In this document: positions 17,584 to 27,500 of the stretch, one piece after another
How the letters are laid out: every line of letters begins with the position of its first letter
How positions within the stretch are numbered: the stretch's first letter is position 1
Source of the DNA: Vibrio ostreae
GTDB lineage: Bacteria; Pseudomonadota; Gammaproteobacteria; Enterobacterales; Vibrionaceae
DNA length: 64,000 bases
NCBI RefSeq assembly: GCF_019226825.1
Contig: NZ_CP076643.1
Coordinates: 1,364,001-1,428,000, forward strand
Direction of reading: 5' to 3'
Made by a program: the position numbers and the translations under genes
Notes under the pieces: generated by a model
The model's input: only the letters and a program-made list of their open reading frames with translations
Databases searched by the model: none
What the model was told of the DNA's origin: nothing

Positions 17584-19170
17584 TTATTTGCCGTGGCGGC
17601 CATGAATACCACTCGGATTGACGTCGCGATTGGCCGGAATATCGGCCCAACCGCCCAGACCATCTCCATACAGGCCGTAGGTATAATCCACTTCTGAACT
17701 GTCACCGTCGATCAGTATTTTTACCGTTGGTGCCAAGGTACCGCCGCGGCGGAAGTTTTCTTTAAAGCCCACCGTATCAATAAACGACTGCACCAACCCA
17801 TCAGGCATCACATAGTGAGAATAAGACTGAAAATGTCCAGCTGGCTGGTTGTAGTCCGGATCGTAAGGGGTGCCCGGATAGAAGTTCAGGTTGGTCGGAT
17901 TACCCAACACCAGGCCAGAGCCCTGGTTCATGGGTTGATAATCACTGCGGATACCGTTGCCGACAAAGCCATATACTCCTTCCGGTCCCGTAATGCCATT
18001 GGCAAAAGTGGTACTGTGGCTGATAGTAAACAGATAATATTTACCATCTTTTTGCACGATTTGTGGACGCTCAGTCTGGTCGGTCACACAGTTGGCGGAC
18101 AGGATCGGCGGCAGGAATTCCCATTCCGTCAGATCATCGTTCGTCGCGCGTGCCAGTCCTATGTTACCAATCTGATAAGTGGCACCGGAGGCATTCACCT
18201 CGCGCGGCGTTTCGGCGTACGGGTCACCAATCTGATACCCCAGGTCTTCCTCAGTACACTTCGCTTCACCACGTTTCATCGCTGAGTTACCTTCAAACAC
18301 CATAAATGTCTCACCTGGATGTGCCGGATCAGTGAAGGTAAACGGATCACGGAAGTTAAAGTAGGGGTTCTGTTCAGCGGTCTGGTAATATGTACCGTCT
18401 GCTTCCAGCAGCGTAGTCACCTTTTTGAAACCGGTGAACTTCACTCCGTTTTTGTTCGCATGGATTTTACCGACACTCAGGGCAATACGCGGATCGTAGG
18501 GTTTGATATCGTTCCCATTTTCATCTCGATAAAAGGCCACGTCGGTGAAAAACAGTTTTACCTCGCCGCCGCGGAAAATACGCGCCGAGCCGGACCATTG
18601 TGTTTGATGACTGAAAGACTGATCCTCAAAAATTTGCCCGGTCACCCCTTCATCAAAGATCTGTCCACCATAGGTCCAGCCGCCGTTTGCCGGACGATCT
18701 TCATCCGGAATGCCCGCCGGACGGTAAAAATAGCCAATGCGGGCGTAGACGTGACGATCATCAAAACCCAAGCTACGATCAGCCACCAGTGAAAAGATCA
18801 CCTCCTGGCCATTGATACTATATTGGTTACCATCCTCATCCGTTAACGGCCATGAATCCCACACCCAAACCTGCTCATTGGACATATCCGGAAAATCGAG
18901 CGGAATAGGTGGCATGGTGTACTCTTCTGGCATGGAGTTTTCACGTGATAATGCCAAAGGATCAGACATCCGCTTAATCTGGCGAGCATCAGCACGAGTC
19001 CACTTAGCGGTAAAATCGCTATCTGGTGCATAAGCTTGCTGAGTGTGTGCTGTGGGCTCAGGACCAGGTTGAAGCTGCGCTGCTAAAGCGGATTGGCCGG
19101 CTCCAGCAAGCAGTAACCCCAGCATAATATGTGACACCGGCATGACCGGTTTTCGACTGTTTGTACTCAT
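17584..19170 (-). CDS. Secreted levansucrase, glycoside hydrolase family 68
   Basis: A 528-residue secreted enzyme with a signal peptide (cleavage near residue 30, SALA-AQL) and one GH68 five-bladed propeller. The catalytic triad is identifiable: nucleophile D105 in VWVWDSWP, transition-state stabiliser D275 in FRDPF and acid/base E367 in TERPQ. Cysteines at 305 and 361 are 56 residues apart, as in Gluconacetobacter LsdA, where they form a disulfide. GH68 enzymes split sucrose and build beta-2,6-fructan (levan) outside the cell. Its leader carries a class I c-di-GMP riboswitch candidate, and AGAGG precedes the ATG. No sucrose genes are adjacent. Confidence 0.94.
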   Translation of the reverse strand: MSTNSRKPVMPVSHIMLGLLLAGAGQSALAAQLQPGPEPTAHTQQAYAPDSDFTAKWTRADARQIKRMSDPLALSRENSMPEEYTMPPIPLDFPDMSNEQVWVWDSWPLTDEDGNQYSINGQEVIFSLVADRSLGFDDRHVYARIGYFYRPAGIPDEDRPANGGWTYGGQIFDEGVTGQIFEDQSFSHQTQWSGSARIFRGGEVKLFFTDVAFYRDENGNDIKPYDPRIALSVGKIHANKNGVKFTGFKKVTTLLEADGTYYQTAEQNPYFNFRDPFTFTDPAHPGETFMVFEGNSAMKRGEAKCTEEDLGYQIGDPYAETPREVNASGATYQIGNIGLARATNDDLTEWEFLPPILSANCVTDQTERPQIVQKDGKYYLFTISHSTTFANGITGPEGVYGFVGNGIRSDYQPMNQGSGLVLGNPTNLNFYPGTPYDPDYNQPAGHFQSYSHYVMPDGLVQSFIDTVGFKENFRRGGTLAPTVKILIDGDSSEVDYTYGLYGDGLGGWADIPANRDVNPSGIHGRHGK

Positions 19171-19347
19171 TATTTACCTCTGCTTGTTTAACATTGTTAT
19201 CTGTTTTCTTTCCAGAGATAGTGACCACAACTTGGTTTATCTTTTCATCTAAATATCTTTCGAGAACGTTCCCAACTTTTGGCAACAAGTTACCTATCTC
19301 GGGTAGCCCCTTCGTATAGGTTCGAAACAAATAGAAATCGTAGATAC

Positions 19348-19436
19348 ACAACTGGCGGTCCCGCTATCTTAGGAAAATATCCGTTAGACCGGAAACTTTG
19401 CGTCACCTCCTTTCGAAGGCTTTGCCTTTACAATCG
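19348..19436 (-). ncRNA. Class I cyclic-di-GMP riboswitch (GEMM-I) in the levansucrase leader
   Basis: Read on the minus strand, the segment contains in order AAAGGCAAAGCC, a stem CCTTC-GAAA-GGAGG with a GAAA tetraloop, TGACGCAAAG, then CCGGTCTAA, a CCTAAG receptor-like element and AGCGGGACCGCC. CGGTC pairs with GACCG to close the second helix. These are the conserved elements of GEMM-I aptamers such as Vc2 of Vibrio cholerae. It ends about 180 bases before the levansucrase start on the same strand. I see no classical terminator in between; a CGAGA/TCTCG pairing near 19260-19302 may be part of the expression platform. Confidence 0.87.
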
Positions 19437-19440
19437 TCGA

Positions 19441-20374
19441 CAGCTCAAAGAAGAGAGCGTATTGACTGGACTCAGACAGCGCGTGCTGACTAAGTAACGG
19501 GAGCATATCCGGAGAATGTTACAAAACAAGCCGCCATAACTAAAACTTACCCAAGCCTGACCGTGAGCCAACATAACAAGCAAGAAGGTAACTTTTTGAT
19601 TTGGTGGTAAAACCTGATTAAGTAAGTTGTGGTACCGGTCTCAAGGCCACCAGTTGCATCCGATTCATAGCGCCGTATCACAACCAGGGTATTTGGCGAA
19701 CAAATGACCTTAACATGACACAAAGTAAATAATTACCCACTTTGAAGTTGCACAAGTACGCAAACGACTTCGGACTCCAAACGATTAGCGAACCATACGA
19801 TGGATGAACTTCTACGAGACACTGGCCCCCGCAGCCCATGGTCCAGCCAATCGAATGAGTGACCGAACCATGATACTCAGTCCGGCCTTCCGCCTGCGTT
19901 TGCTCTATGTTGCGCTGCCGTTTTACTGGCATATATCCGGCACACTTGCTGTTGATATGCGCCAGAATGAAGATGAACTGTTGTGTTTATTAACAACAGA
20001 AACAGAGCGACTTCGCTGAGAACGTGATACACTCCAGCGCTATTTTGTCTGGCGTCTTTTTTCACCTGCTATTATTGCAAGATTGAGGAAAGAAGATTTC
20101 CATTCAGACCGGTTTGAGCACAGGTTGAACAAGCCTGCTCTAAGCCAGCCAACAGAGCTGACAGCGGATGTCTTCGGCTCTCAACACGCGCAATGTATGC
20201 GGCCAGGAGTGGTCGTAAGTGACTGTTTCAGACCATTCGGGTTACAAACAGATCGGCGCGGAAAGAATTTCGGGCGTTGAGTGTGCGACCACACAACACA
20301 GGCACAAAGCCATATTACAACCATGGTCATGCAGCCGCTCAGCCCTTAGCGTAAAGTGAGCACGTTTTAAACAT
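19441..20374. other. Long non-coding stretch between the riboswitch and ygiQ
   Basis: About 930 bases with no confident gene. It should hold the levansucrase promoter (minus strand, just right of 19440) and the ygiQ promoter (plus strand; a GTGATACACT element near 20023). A frame at 19804-20019, possibly starting internally at 19870 (MILSPAFRLRLLYVALPF), has coding-like codon use but no good ribosome site; I do not call it. Confidence 0.4.
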
Positions 20375-22720
20375 ATGAATACACCAAAGATTAACGAATA
20401 CAAAAAGTACTGGGCCGAATGTTTTGGCACAGCGCCTTTCCTTCCCACCTCACGTCAAGAGATGGATGCTCTGGGTTGGGACAGTTGTGACATCATCATC
20501 GTGACCGGTGATGCGTATGTTGATCACCCAAGTTTTGGTATGGCGATCATTGGCCGTTTGCTGGAATCCCAGGGCTTTCGGGTTGGTATCATTACTCAGC
20601 CGGAATGGCAGAACAAAGAGGCCTTCACCAGTCTGGGTAAACCGAACCTGTTCTTCGGTATCACTGCCGGCAACATGGACTCGATGATCAACCGCTACAC
20701 CTCAGATAAAAAGCTGCGTCATGACGATGCCTATACTCCGAACAATGAGGGGGGCAAACGTCCGGACCGCGCCACTCTGGTGTATTCACAGCGTTGTCGT
20801 GAAGCCTATAAAGATGTGCCTATTGTACTGGGCGGCATCGAAGCCAGCCTGCGTCGTGTCGCGCATTACGACTACTGGTCAGATAAGATCCGTCGTTCAG
20901 TGCTGTTTGATGCCAAAGCCGACATCCTGCTGTTTGGTAACGCCGAGCGAGCGCTGGTCGAAGTCGCCCATCGTCTGGCGAATGGCGAAAATATTGCTGA
21001 CATGACCAATGTGCGCGGCACCGCCGTGAACCTGCCGGCTGCACCGGAAGGTTACACCGTGATCGACTCATCACGGATTGATAAGCCAAGCAAACCGTTT
21101 GTGCCGACCAACCCGTACGAAGTTGAAACCCAGTGCGAAACCAATAAGAAAGAAGAAGTCGAAGCCAAGCCGATTACCATTCGTCCGTCGCGCCACGATG
21201 CTAAAACCACCGCGGTGCGTCTGCCATCGTACGAAAAACTGCAAAACGACCGTATTCTGTACGCGCACGCCAGCCGTGTTCTGCATCTGGAAACCAACCC
21301 GTATTCCGGCCGCGCCCTGCTGCAGAGCCATGGCAACCGTGAACTGTGGGTTAACCAGGCACCTATCCCGCTGACGACAGAAGAGATGGACTTTGTGTTT
21401 GGCCTGCCTTACGCACGGGTTCCGCACCCGATGTATGGCAAAGCAAAAATTCCGGCTTACGATATGATCAAGACCTCAGTCAACATCATGCGTGGCTGTT
21501 TTGGTGGCTGCTCTTTCTGTTCGATTACCGAGCACGAAGGACGAATCATCCAGAACCGTTCGCAAGAGTCGATCATTAACGAAGTCAAAGAGATTCGTGA
21601 CAAAGTACCGGGCTTTACCGGCACCATTTCCGACTTGGGTGGTCCAACGGCTAACATGTACCGTCTGGGCTGTTCTGATCCAAAAGCGGAGGCAAACTGT
21701 CGCCGTCCGTCGTGTGTGTTCCCGGGTATCTGTCATAAACTCAATACCGACCACAAACACACCATCGACCTGTACCGTGAAGCACGTAAAGTTGAAGGTG
21801 TGAAGAAGATCCTGATCGCGTCCGGGGTACGGTATGACCTGGCAATCGAATCACCAGAATACGTTAAAGAGCTGGTGACGCACCACGTCGGTGGTTATCT
21901 AAAGATTGCGCCGGAGCATACTGAAAAATCACCGCTTGATCTGATGATGAAACCGGGCATGGGTACTTATGACCGCTTTAAAGAGATGTTCGAGAAGTTC
22001 AGTGCCGAAGCGGGTAAGAAACAGTACCTGATTCCCTACTTCATTTCTGCTCACCCGGGCACCAAAGATGAAGATATGCTCAACCTGGCATTGTGGCTGA
22101 AACAGAACAACTTTGAGTGTGACCAGGTACAGAACTTCTACCCGTCACCGATGTGTAACGCAACCGCGATGTATCACTCAGAAGTGAACCCGCTGAAACG
22201 AGTGAAGTACAAGAAACGTGAAGACATCACGGTACCGAAAGGTGAGCGTCAGCGTCGCCTGCATAAAGCTCTGCTGCGTTACCACGACCCGCTCAACTGG
22301 CCTTTGATCCGTGAAGCACTGATCGACATGGGTAAAAAACACCTGATCGGTGACAAACCAAGTTGTCTGGTACCGGCCGAAGACAGTGACCGCAGCACGC
22401 CGGCTCAACGCCGTAAATCAGGCCGCCACGGTGCCAACCGCTTTGCCACCAAGCATACCAAGTCACAGCCAGGCTTCGACGCACTGCGCGGCGACCAACC
22501 CAAAGGTCAACGCAAAGGCGGAAAGGCCGCAGGACAGGGACAGCAAGGCGGCCCGGGCAAACAAGGGGGTTCAAGTAAGCAAGGTGGAGCCGGTAAACAA
22601 GGTGGCCGTAACCAGGCCCCAAATGGTAAAACAAGCGGCAACCGCGGTCAGGGTAACAACCCAACGCGTGCCCGGGGTAAAGACCAGTCTCAGGGACGCA
22701 GCGGGCAGCGTGCTAACTGA
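20375..22720 (+). CDS. ygiQ: YgiQ family radical SAM protein
   Basis: A 781-residue member of the YgiQ family (UPF0313). The radical-SAM CxxxCxxC motif is at C375, C379 and C382 ([12 protein letters not shown]), binding a 4Fe-4S cluster; an N-terminal B12-binding-like Rossmann region ([21 protein letters not shown]) precedes it. A cysteine-rich insertion ([22 protein letters not shown]) is typical of the family. The substrate is unknown. The last 70 or so residues are a low-complexity basic tail with repeated KQGG units, probably disordered. It is monocistronic with two hairpins after it. Confidence 0.93.
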   Translation: MNTPKINEYKKYWAECFGTAPFLPTSRQEMDALGWDSCDIIIVTGDAYVDHPSFGMAIIGRLLESQGFRVGIITQPEWQNKEAFTSLGKPNLFFGITAGNMDSMINRYTSDKKLRHDDAYTPNNEGGKRPDRATLVYSQRCREAYKDVPIVLGGIEASLRRVAHYDYWSDKIRRSVLFDAKADILLFGNAERALVEVAHRLANGENIADMTNVRGTAVNLPAAPEGYTVIDSSRIDKPSKPFVPTNPYEVETQCETNKKEEVEAKPITIRPSRHDAKTTAVRLPSYEKLQNDRILYAHASRVLHLETNPYSGRALLQSHGNRELWVNQAPIPLTTEEMDFVFGLPYARVPHPMYGKAKIPAYDMIKTSVNIMRGCFGGCSFCSITEHEGRIIQNRSQESIINEVKEIRDKVPGFTGTISDLGGPTANMYRLGCSDPKAEANCRRPSCVFPGICHKLNTDHKHTIDLYREARKVEGVKKILIASGVRYDLAIESPEYVKELVTHHVGGYLKIAPEHTEKSPLDLMMKPGMGTYDRFKEMFEKFSAEAGKKQYLIPYFISAHPGTKDEDMLNLALWLKQNNFECDQVQNFYPSPMCNATAMYHSEVNPLKRVKYKKREDITVPKGERQRRLHKALLRYHDPLNWPLIREALIDMGKKHLIGDKPSCLVPAEDSDRSTPAQRRKSGRHGANRFATKHTKSQPGFDALRGDQPKGQRKGGKAAGQGQQGGPGKQGGSSKQGGAGKQGGRNQAPNGKTSGNRGQGNNPTRARGKDQSQGRSGQRAN

Positions 22721-22739
22721 TACCGGTATCCCTGGTTAA

Positions 22740-22808
22740 CCCAAACTACCGCCAACGGTGGTAGTTTGGGGATGTAATCGAAAGCCGCCGCCCTGGCGGC
22801 TTTATTAT
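22740..22808 (+). terminator. Two tandem terminator hairpins after ygiQ
   Basis: First an 11-base-pair stem CCCAAACTACC/GGTAGTTTGGG (22740-22750 with 22760-22770). Then AAAGCCGCC/GGCGGCTTT (22781-22789 with 22795-22803) followed by ATTATTG. The second has the better U-rich end. Confidence 0.8.
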
Positions 22809-23167
22809 TGTCTTTCACTCACCCGTGAGAAGTTTATTCACGCCTTCTCTCTACCTAATAAAACGTTATTTCATCTGGCGTTTTTAAGACTCTTTGTCTT
22901 TATTTCCCTGCTGTAACTACAGACGGCCAAAATAGCCATAACCGCACTTTTAATATATTAATCACTAAGAAACAAATGCTTATAAACAGTACGACTATTA
23001 CTCTTTGATAGCACTTCATTGAGAAAATAGCCTGTTTAGTCATAACCAGATTAGCTAAAAATATGTACAAAAATGCTGCATACCTGGATATTTGAGACTT
23101 ATAACAGTACCAGAACGCTATGCCCATTACATTATTCATCAGTTGTAAATCAACGGATGAAAATACA
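22809..23167 (+). other. Upstream region of the sugar-utilisation genes
   Basis: About 360 AT-rich bases without a credible gene, presumably carrying the promoter for the symporter operon. The frame extends into this region from 23120, but those codons lack a ribosome site. Confidence 0.4.
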
Positions 23168-24562
23168 ATGTATAAATATAAGCTGCCTGTATTAGAAAAA
23201 GTGGGATTTGGTGCCGGTGATATGGCCGTCAACGTGGTCATCTCTTCGATGATGTTGATCATCACCTTTTTCTACACCGATATCTTTGGGATCAAACCCC
23301 AGGATCTCGCCCTGCTGTTCATCGTAGTACGCCTGATTGATGCGGTCACTGATCCGTTAATGGGCATGCTGACCGATAAAATTCATACTCGCTGGGGTCG
23401 CTACCGGCCCTATCTGCTGTTTCTTTCTGTACCGTTCGGTTTATCGGTGTATCTGGCTTTCAGTACCCCGGATGCCGACTACAACAGTAAACTCATCTAC
23501 GCCTACGCGACCTACATTCTGGTCACGATTATGTTTACCGCGGTGACGATTCCTTACATCTCGCTCATTAGCGTACTAACGGACGATCCAAAAGAGCGCC
23601 TGTCTGCCAACGGTTACCGGCTGTTTTTTGCCAAGATTGCCGCGTTTCTGGTCACCATTATCGTGCCGCAACTGTCCGAATTCTGGGGGCAAAACAATAT
23701 CCAGCTCGGCTACCAATATGCGATGGGACTGATGGGATTGATGGGCACACTACTGTTCCTGTTCTGCTTTATGACCACCAAAGAACGGATTGAGCACAAG
23801 GTGGAGCAGCGCAGTTTCACTCAGCAGGTCAAATTGCTGGCCAGTAACGACCAATGGCTGGTGCTGTGCGCTGTGTGCGTCACTGGTACGGTGGGTTATG
23901 TGATACGCGGCTCTGTTGCCGCCTATTACGCCAAGTATTATCTGGGGGGCGATGCCGGTACGATTTCAGCCTTTCTGGCGACTGGTGTGGTAGCGGCAAT
24001 TCTGGCCATGGTCGCCTCGACCTGGATCACCAAACGCTACTGTAAAATTAAGCTGTTCCGCTACAGCCAGATTGCCGTACTGTTGATCAGCGCCCTGCTC
24101 TATCTGCTGGTTGGGCGCGGCGATTTTGCCTTGGCGTTCATGCTCTATTTCCTGCTCTCATTTGTGGTGGATTTGCATGCGCCGGTATTCTGGTCGGCGA
24201 TTGCCGAAGCGGTCGATTATGGCACCTACAAAACCGGCCAGCGCGTTTCCGGCCTCGCCTTTGGCGGAATTTCTTTCTGTCAGAAATTTGGTATGGGCAT
24301 TGCCGGCGCCATCGTCGGCTGGCTGCTGACCACGTTCAACTATGTCCCTAACCAGGATCAATCGGATTATACCCTGACCGGCATCGCCCTGATGCTGACG
24401 GTCATTCCCGGTCTGTTCCACTTTTTGATGGGCGCGTTAATGTTCAAGTACAAAGTCACCGACCGTTTCTACCACTCGATGACCGCAACCAATATTCTCG
24501 AGCAGGATGAAATCCTCAGTACGGTTACTCCGGATAAGCCACTGAAAGGTCTCACTCATTAA
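23168..24562 (+). CDS. GPH-family sugar:cation symporter
   Basis: A 464-residue inner-membrane transporter with 12 predicted segments. GPH (melibiose carrier-like) features: an opening KVGFGAGDMAVNVV, FIVVRLIDAVTDPLMGMLTDKIHTRWGRYRPY with the conserved Asp/Arg set, and a VDYGTYKTGQRVSGLAFGG motif in the second half. It should import a glycoside with sodium or protons. I chose the ATG at 23168 (MYKYKLPVLEK), behind GGATGA, over an earlier ATG at 23120. It lies 10 bases before a GH43 gene, so the substrate is probably an arabinoside or xyloside; that is inference. Confidence 0.9.
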   Translation: MYKYKLPVLEKVGFGAGDMAVNVVISSMMLIITFFYTDIFGIKPQDLALLFIVVRLIDAVTDPLMGMLTDKIHTRWGRYRPYLLFLSVPFGLSVYLAFSTPDADYNSKLIYAYATYILVTIMFTAVTIPYISLISVLTDDPKERLSANGYRLFFAKIAAFLVTIIVPQLSEFWGQNNIQLGYQYAMGLMGLMGTLLFLFCFMTTKERIEHKVEQRSFTQQVKLLASNDQWLVLCAVCVTGTVGYVIRGSVAAYYAKYYLGGDAGTISAFLATGVVAAILAMVASTWITKRYCKIKLFRYSQIAVLLISALLYLLVGRGDFALAFMLYFLLSFVVDLHAPVFWSAIAEAVDYGTYKTGQRVSGLAFGGISFCQKFGMGIAGAIVGWLLTTFNYVPNQDQSDYTLTGIALMLTVIPGLFHFLMGALMFKYKVTDRFYHSMTATNILEQDEILSTVTPDKPLKGLTH

Positions 24563-24572
24563 GGTTCACATT

Positions 24573-25511
24573 ATGCAAACCCTGACTAATCCAATCATTG
24601 AGCAGCGGGCCGACCCGCATATCTACCGCCACAGTGACGGTTACTATTATTTCACTGCGTCCGTGCCTGAATATGACCGGATTGAAATTCGCCGCGCGCG
24701 TTCCATTGCCGAACTCGCCACCAGCAATGAACTTATTGATGCGTGGCACAAACCGTCCAGCGGCCCTTACAGCGACCTGATCTGGGCGCCTGAACTGCAT
24801 TATATTGATGACTGCTGGTATGTTTACTTCGCCGCCGCGCCGTCACGGGAGATAGTCGACGGCCTGTTCCAGCACCGCATGTACGCTATTTCAAACCGCA
24901 ACGCCAACCCCATTAGCGACAACTGGGTGTTTGAAGGGCAAATTGAGACCGGAATGGATACCTTTTGCCTGGATGCAACCGCGTTTTCTCATCGCGGACA
25001 CAACTACTATGTCTGGGCGCAGAAAGAGAATGGCATTGGCGGTAATTCCAATCTGTATATCGCCGAACTGGAAACACCTTTGCTACTCAAGACTCCGCCG
25101 CAGCGGTTAAGTATCCCCGAGTTTGACTGGGAACAACGTGGCTTCTGGGTCAATGAAGGACCTTCAGTACTGCACCGCCACGGTAAGTTCTGGATGACCT
25201 ATTCGGCCAGCGCGACAGATGAAAACTACTGTATGGGCCTGCTCTGGGCCGATGAAGAGAGTGACTTACTCAACCCTGCCAGCTGGCATAAGTCTACCCA
25301 GCCGGTCTTTGCCACCAACTGGCAACTCAAGGTGTATGGACCGGGTCACAACAGCTTTACTCAGGATGAGCACGGTAACGATTTATTGGTCTATCACGCC
25401 CGCGATTACACCGACATTGAGGGTGACCCGCTCTGGGATCCCAACCGCCACACCCGGGTTAAAGTGCTTGAATGGCAGGATGGTCAGCCACATTTTGGCG
25501 ATGCCGTCTAA
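24573..25511 (+). CDS. GH43 glycoside hydrolase (arabinofuranosidase/xylosidase type)
   Basis: A 312-residue protein with no signal peptide, hence probably cytoplasmic. GH43 five-bladed propeller residues are in order: the base Asp in QRADPHIYR, the pKa-modulating Asp in FCLDATAF, and the acid Glu in WVNEGPSVL. WAPELHYIDDCWYVYFAA is a family signature. Such enzymes release terminal L-arabinose or D-xylose; sequence alone does not decide which. It is translated from AAGG before the ATG and follows the GPH symporter closely, consistent with uptake then intracellular cleavage of an oligosaccharide. Confidence 0.9.
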   Translation: MQTLTNPIIEQRADPHIYRHSDGYYYFTASVPEYDRIEIRRARSIAELATSNELIDAWHKPSSGPYSDLIWAPELHYIDDCWYVYFAAAPSREIVDGLFQHRMYAISNRNANPISDNWVFEGQIETGMDTFCLDATAFSHRGHNYYVWAQKENGIGGNSNLYIAELETPLLLKTPPQRLSIPEFDWEQRGFWVNEGPSVLHRHGKFWMTYSASATDENYCMGLLWADEESDLLNPASWHKSTQPVFATNWQLKVYGPGHNSFTQDEHGNDLLVYHARDYTDIEGDPLWDPNRHTRVKVLEWQDGQPHFGDAV

Positions 25512-25522
25512 GTCATGAACAT

Positions 25523-25544
25523 GCCCGGCAGGCCCCTGCCGGGC
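25523..25544 (+). other. Intercistronic inverted repeat after the GH43 gene
   Basis: A perfect ten-base inverted repeat GCCCGGCAGG/CCTGCCGGGC with a two-base centre and no T tract, between the GH43 and acetyltransferase genes. Confidence 0.5.
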
Positions 25545-25584
25545 GGGCTAACTAGTAACAGAACCACTTCAGACAGGAGTCCTG

Positions 25585-26154
25585 ATGAGTGCACTGCAAC
25601 AAATGCGCGCCGGTGAGCGCTACTGGATTAATGATCCCGAACTGATTGAGACCCGCGATATCACACGGGATTTAGCCGCCGAATATAACCAGTTGCCCCG
25701 AAGTGCCCGTGAACAGCAACGTACGGTTTTGCAGCGCCTGTTTGCAGCGATTGGCGACGATGTGCATTTCGAAAAACAGATCAATATCGATTACGGCATC
25801 AATACCACGATTGGCAGCCATGTCTTTATCAATTTCAACTTCACGCTGCTCGATTGCGCCCCGGTTACCATCGGGGACCACGTATTTATTGGCCCGAACG
25901 TGCAGGTTTATACCGCTCATCACCCACTCGACCGTGCCAGCCGCGACCAACATATCGGCTGGGCCGAGCCGATTACTATCGGCAGCCATGTCTGGATTGG
26001 CGGCAACTGTGTGATCATGCCCGGCGTATCGATAGGTGACGGTGCGGTGATCGGCGCGGGCAGTGTCGTCACCCGCGATATTCCCGCGAATACACTGGCG
26101 TTTGGTCATCCGTGCCGGGTGCAAAAGAGCATTACACAGACTGACACGCCCTAG
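25585..26154 (+). CDS. Sugar O-acetyltransferase (Maa/LacA type, left-handed beta-helix)
   Basis: A 189-residue hexapeptide-repeat acetyltransferase. The N-terminal Maa-type cap is present (MRAGERYWINDPELI), followed by the family turn GINTTIGSHVFINFN, the catalytic His in YTAHHPLD, and repeated I-G-x-x-V/x-I units to VIGAGSVVTRDIP. These enzymes acetylate maltose, galactosides or related sugars, perhaps detoxifying non-metabolised sugars. It has AGGAG before the ATG and follows the GPH and GH43 genes on the same strand, 73 bases downstream, so it likely belongs to the same operon. Confidence 0.9.
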   Translation: MSALQQMRAGERYWINDPELIETRDITRDLAAEYNQLPRSAREQQRTVLQRLFAAIGDDVHFEKQINIDYGINTTIGSHVFINFNFTLLDCAPVTIGDHVFIGPNVQVYTAHHPLDRASRDQHIGWAEPITIGSHVWIGGNCVIMPGVSIGDGAVIGAGSVVTRDIPANTLAFGHPCRVQKSITQTDTP

Positions 26155-26207
26155 GGCTGCCCGCCAAACCATTCCCTCGGGTCTCAAACGGGGCAAATGC
26201 CAGGCAC

Positions 26208-26236
26208 AAAAAAACCCGGTGAAATCACCGGGTTTT
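26208..26236. terminator. Bidirectional terminator between the acetyltransferase gene and serC
   Basis: A 12-base-pair stem AAAACCCGGTGA/TCACCGGGTTTT (26211-26222 with 26225-26236). A-rich sequence on the left and T-rich sequence on the right suit termination of both convergent genes. Confidence 0.85.
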
Positions 26237-26283
26237 GCATGAGAGTAACTCAGTCACAACCGAGCTGCCATTGTTCAACAAGC

Positions 26284-27378
26284 TTAGGCGTATTTCGCTT
26301 CGAACTCTTGCATAAAGTCTACCAGCGCCTGCACACCTTCAAGTGGCATTGCGTTGTAGATAGAGGCGCGCATACCGCCAACCGCACGGTGGCCTTTCAA
26401 AGAGGTCAAACCACGTGCTTCAGCCAGCTCCAGGAAGGTGGCGTCCAGTTCTGGTTTCGCCAGTTGGAATGGTACGTTCATCAGAGAACGGTTATCCGGG
26501 TGGATATCGTTACGGTAGAACGGAGAAGCATCAATTTGTCCGTACAGCAGCGCCGCTTTGGCACGGTTAGTCTTTTCAATCGCCGCCACACCGCCGTTCT
26601 CTTTCAGCCATTTGAACACCTGACCAGACAGGTACCAGGCGTAGGTTGGTGGCGTATTGAACATAGAATCCTGCTCCGCCAGCAGCGTGTAGTTCAGAAT
26701 GCTTGGCAGCGTTTGCTGCGCAACACCCAGCAGATCGTCACGTACGATGGCAATACAGATGCCTGCCGGACCGATGTTCTTCTGCGCACCTGCGTAGATC
26801 ACGCCATATTTAGAAACGTCGATCTCACGGGACAGAATCGTTGAAGACATGTCTGCCACGATTGGCTTATCAGTCACAGGCAGGTCGTTAATTTCAATGC
26901 CGTCGATAGTCTCGTTCGGGCAGAAGTGAACGTATGCGGAGTCCGAATCAATGTTCCACTCGCTCGCTGGCAGAATACCGGTTTTGCCGTCTTTAACGAT
27001 TTTTGCGTCGAAAACGTCCGGTGTACAGTATTTGTCCGCTTCTTTTACTGCGCTTGCAGCCCAGTATCCACCGTCGATGTAAGTCGCTTTAGTCTTGTCA
27101 CCCAGCAGGTTCTGCGGCACAGCAGCAAACTGCGCGCGCGCACCACCCTGACAGAACAACACCTTGTAGTTGTCCGGGATATTCAGTAAATCGCGCAAAT
27201 CCTGTTCCGCTTCCTCTGCGACCTTGATAAAAGGTTTGCTGCGGTGGCTGATTTCCATCACTGAAACACCCATGTTGTTCCAGTTAACAAATTCAGCCTG
27301 TGCTTTTTGCATTACAGCTTTGGGTAACGCTGCTGGACCAGCACTAAAGTTAAAGACAGTGTCCGTGATCGGCTCCAT
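26284..27378 (-). CDS. serC: Phosphoserine aminotransferase SerC
   Basis: A 364-residue class V aminotransferase. It makes O-phosphoserine from 3-phosphohydroxypyruvate and glutamate, and also serves in pyridoxal phosphate synthesis. Signatures: [16 protein letters not shown] at the start, [15 protein letters not shown], the PLP lysine in [10 protein letters not shown] and the closing [18 protein letters not shown] chose the ATG at 27378 (MEPITDTV), with GGAG upstream, since the longer frame to 27486 crosses a terminator. It lies downstream of the ydgA-like gene on the same strand, separated by that hairpin. Confidence 0.97.
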   Translation of the reverse strand: MEPITDTVFNFSAGPAALPKAVMQKAQAEFVNWNNMGVSVMEISHRSKPFIKVAEEAEQDLRDLLNIPDNYKVLFCQGGARAQFAAVPQNLLGDKTKATYIDGGYWAASAVKEADKYCTPDVFDAKIVKDGKTGILPASEWNIDSDSAYVHFCPNETIDGIEINDLPVTDKPIVADMSSTILSREIDVSKYGVIYAGAQKNIGPAGICIAIVRDDLLGVAQQTLPSILNYTLLAEQDSMFNTPPTYAWYLSGQVFKWLKENGGVAAIEKTNRAKAALLYGQIDASPFYRNDIHPDNRSLMNVPFQLAKPELDATFLELAEARGLTSLKGHRAVGGMRASIYNAMPLEGVQALVDFMQEFEAKYA

Positions 27379-27446
27379 GTGTTCTTTGCTCCTGCTATCG
27401 AAAATTAGTGTGATTAATACCACTTTTTTAGCTGGATAAAAAGTGA

Positions 27447-27472
27447 GAAAAGAGGTCTTAAGACCTCTTTTC
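27447..27472 (-). terminator. Terminator between the ydgA-like gene and serC
   Basis: A 26-base perfect palindrome (GAAAAGAGGTCTT/AAGACCTCTTTTC). On the minus strand it ends in a short T run, placed right after the 27501 stop. Confidence 0.75.
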
Positions 27473-27500
27473 GTTAATAAGCACAAAATTCCTTTCGCTA

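Noticed and set aside
19804..20019. A 71-codon frame upstream of ygiQ
   Set aside because: Part of it has coding-like codon use, but there is no good ribosome site or recognisable domain. I mention it in the gap entry only.
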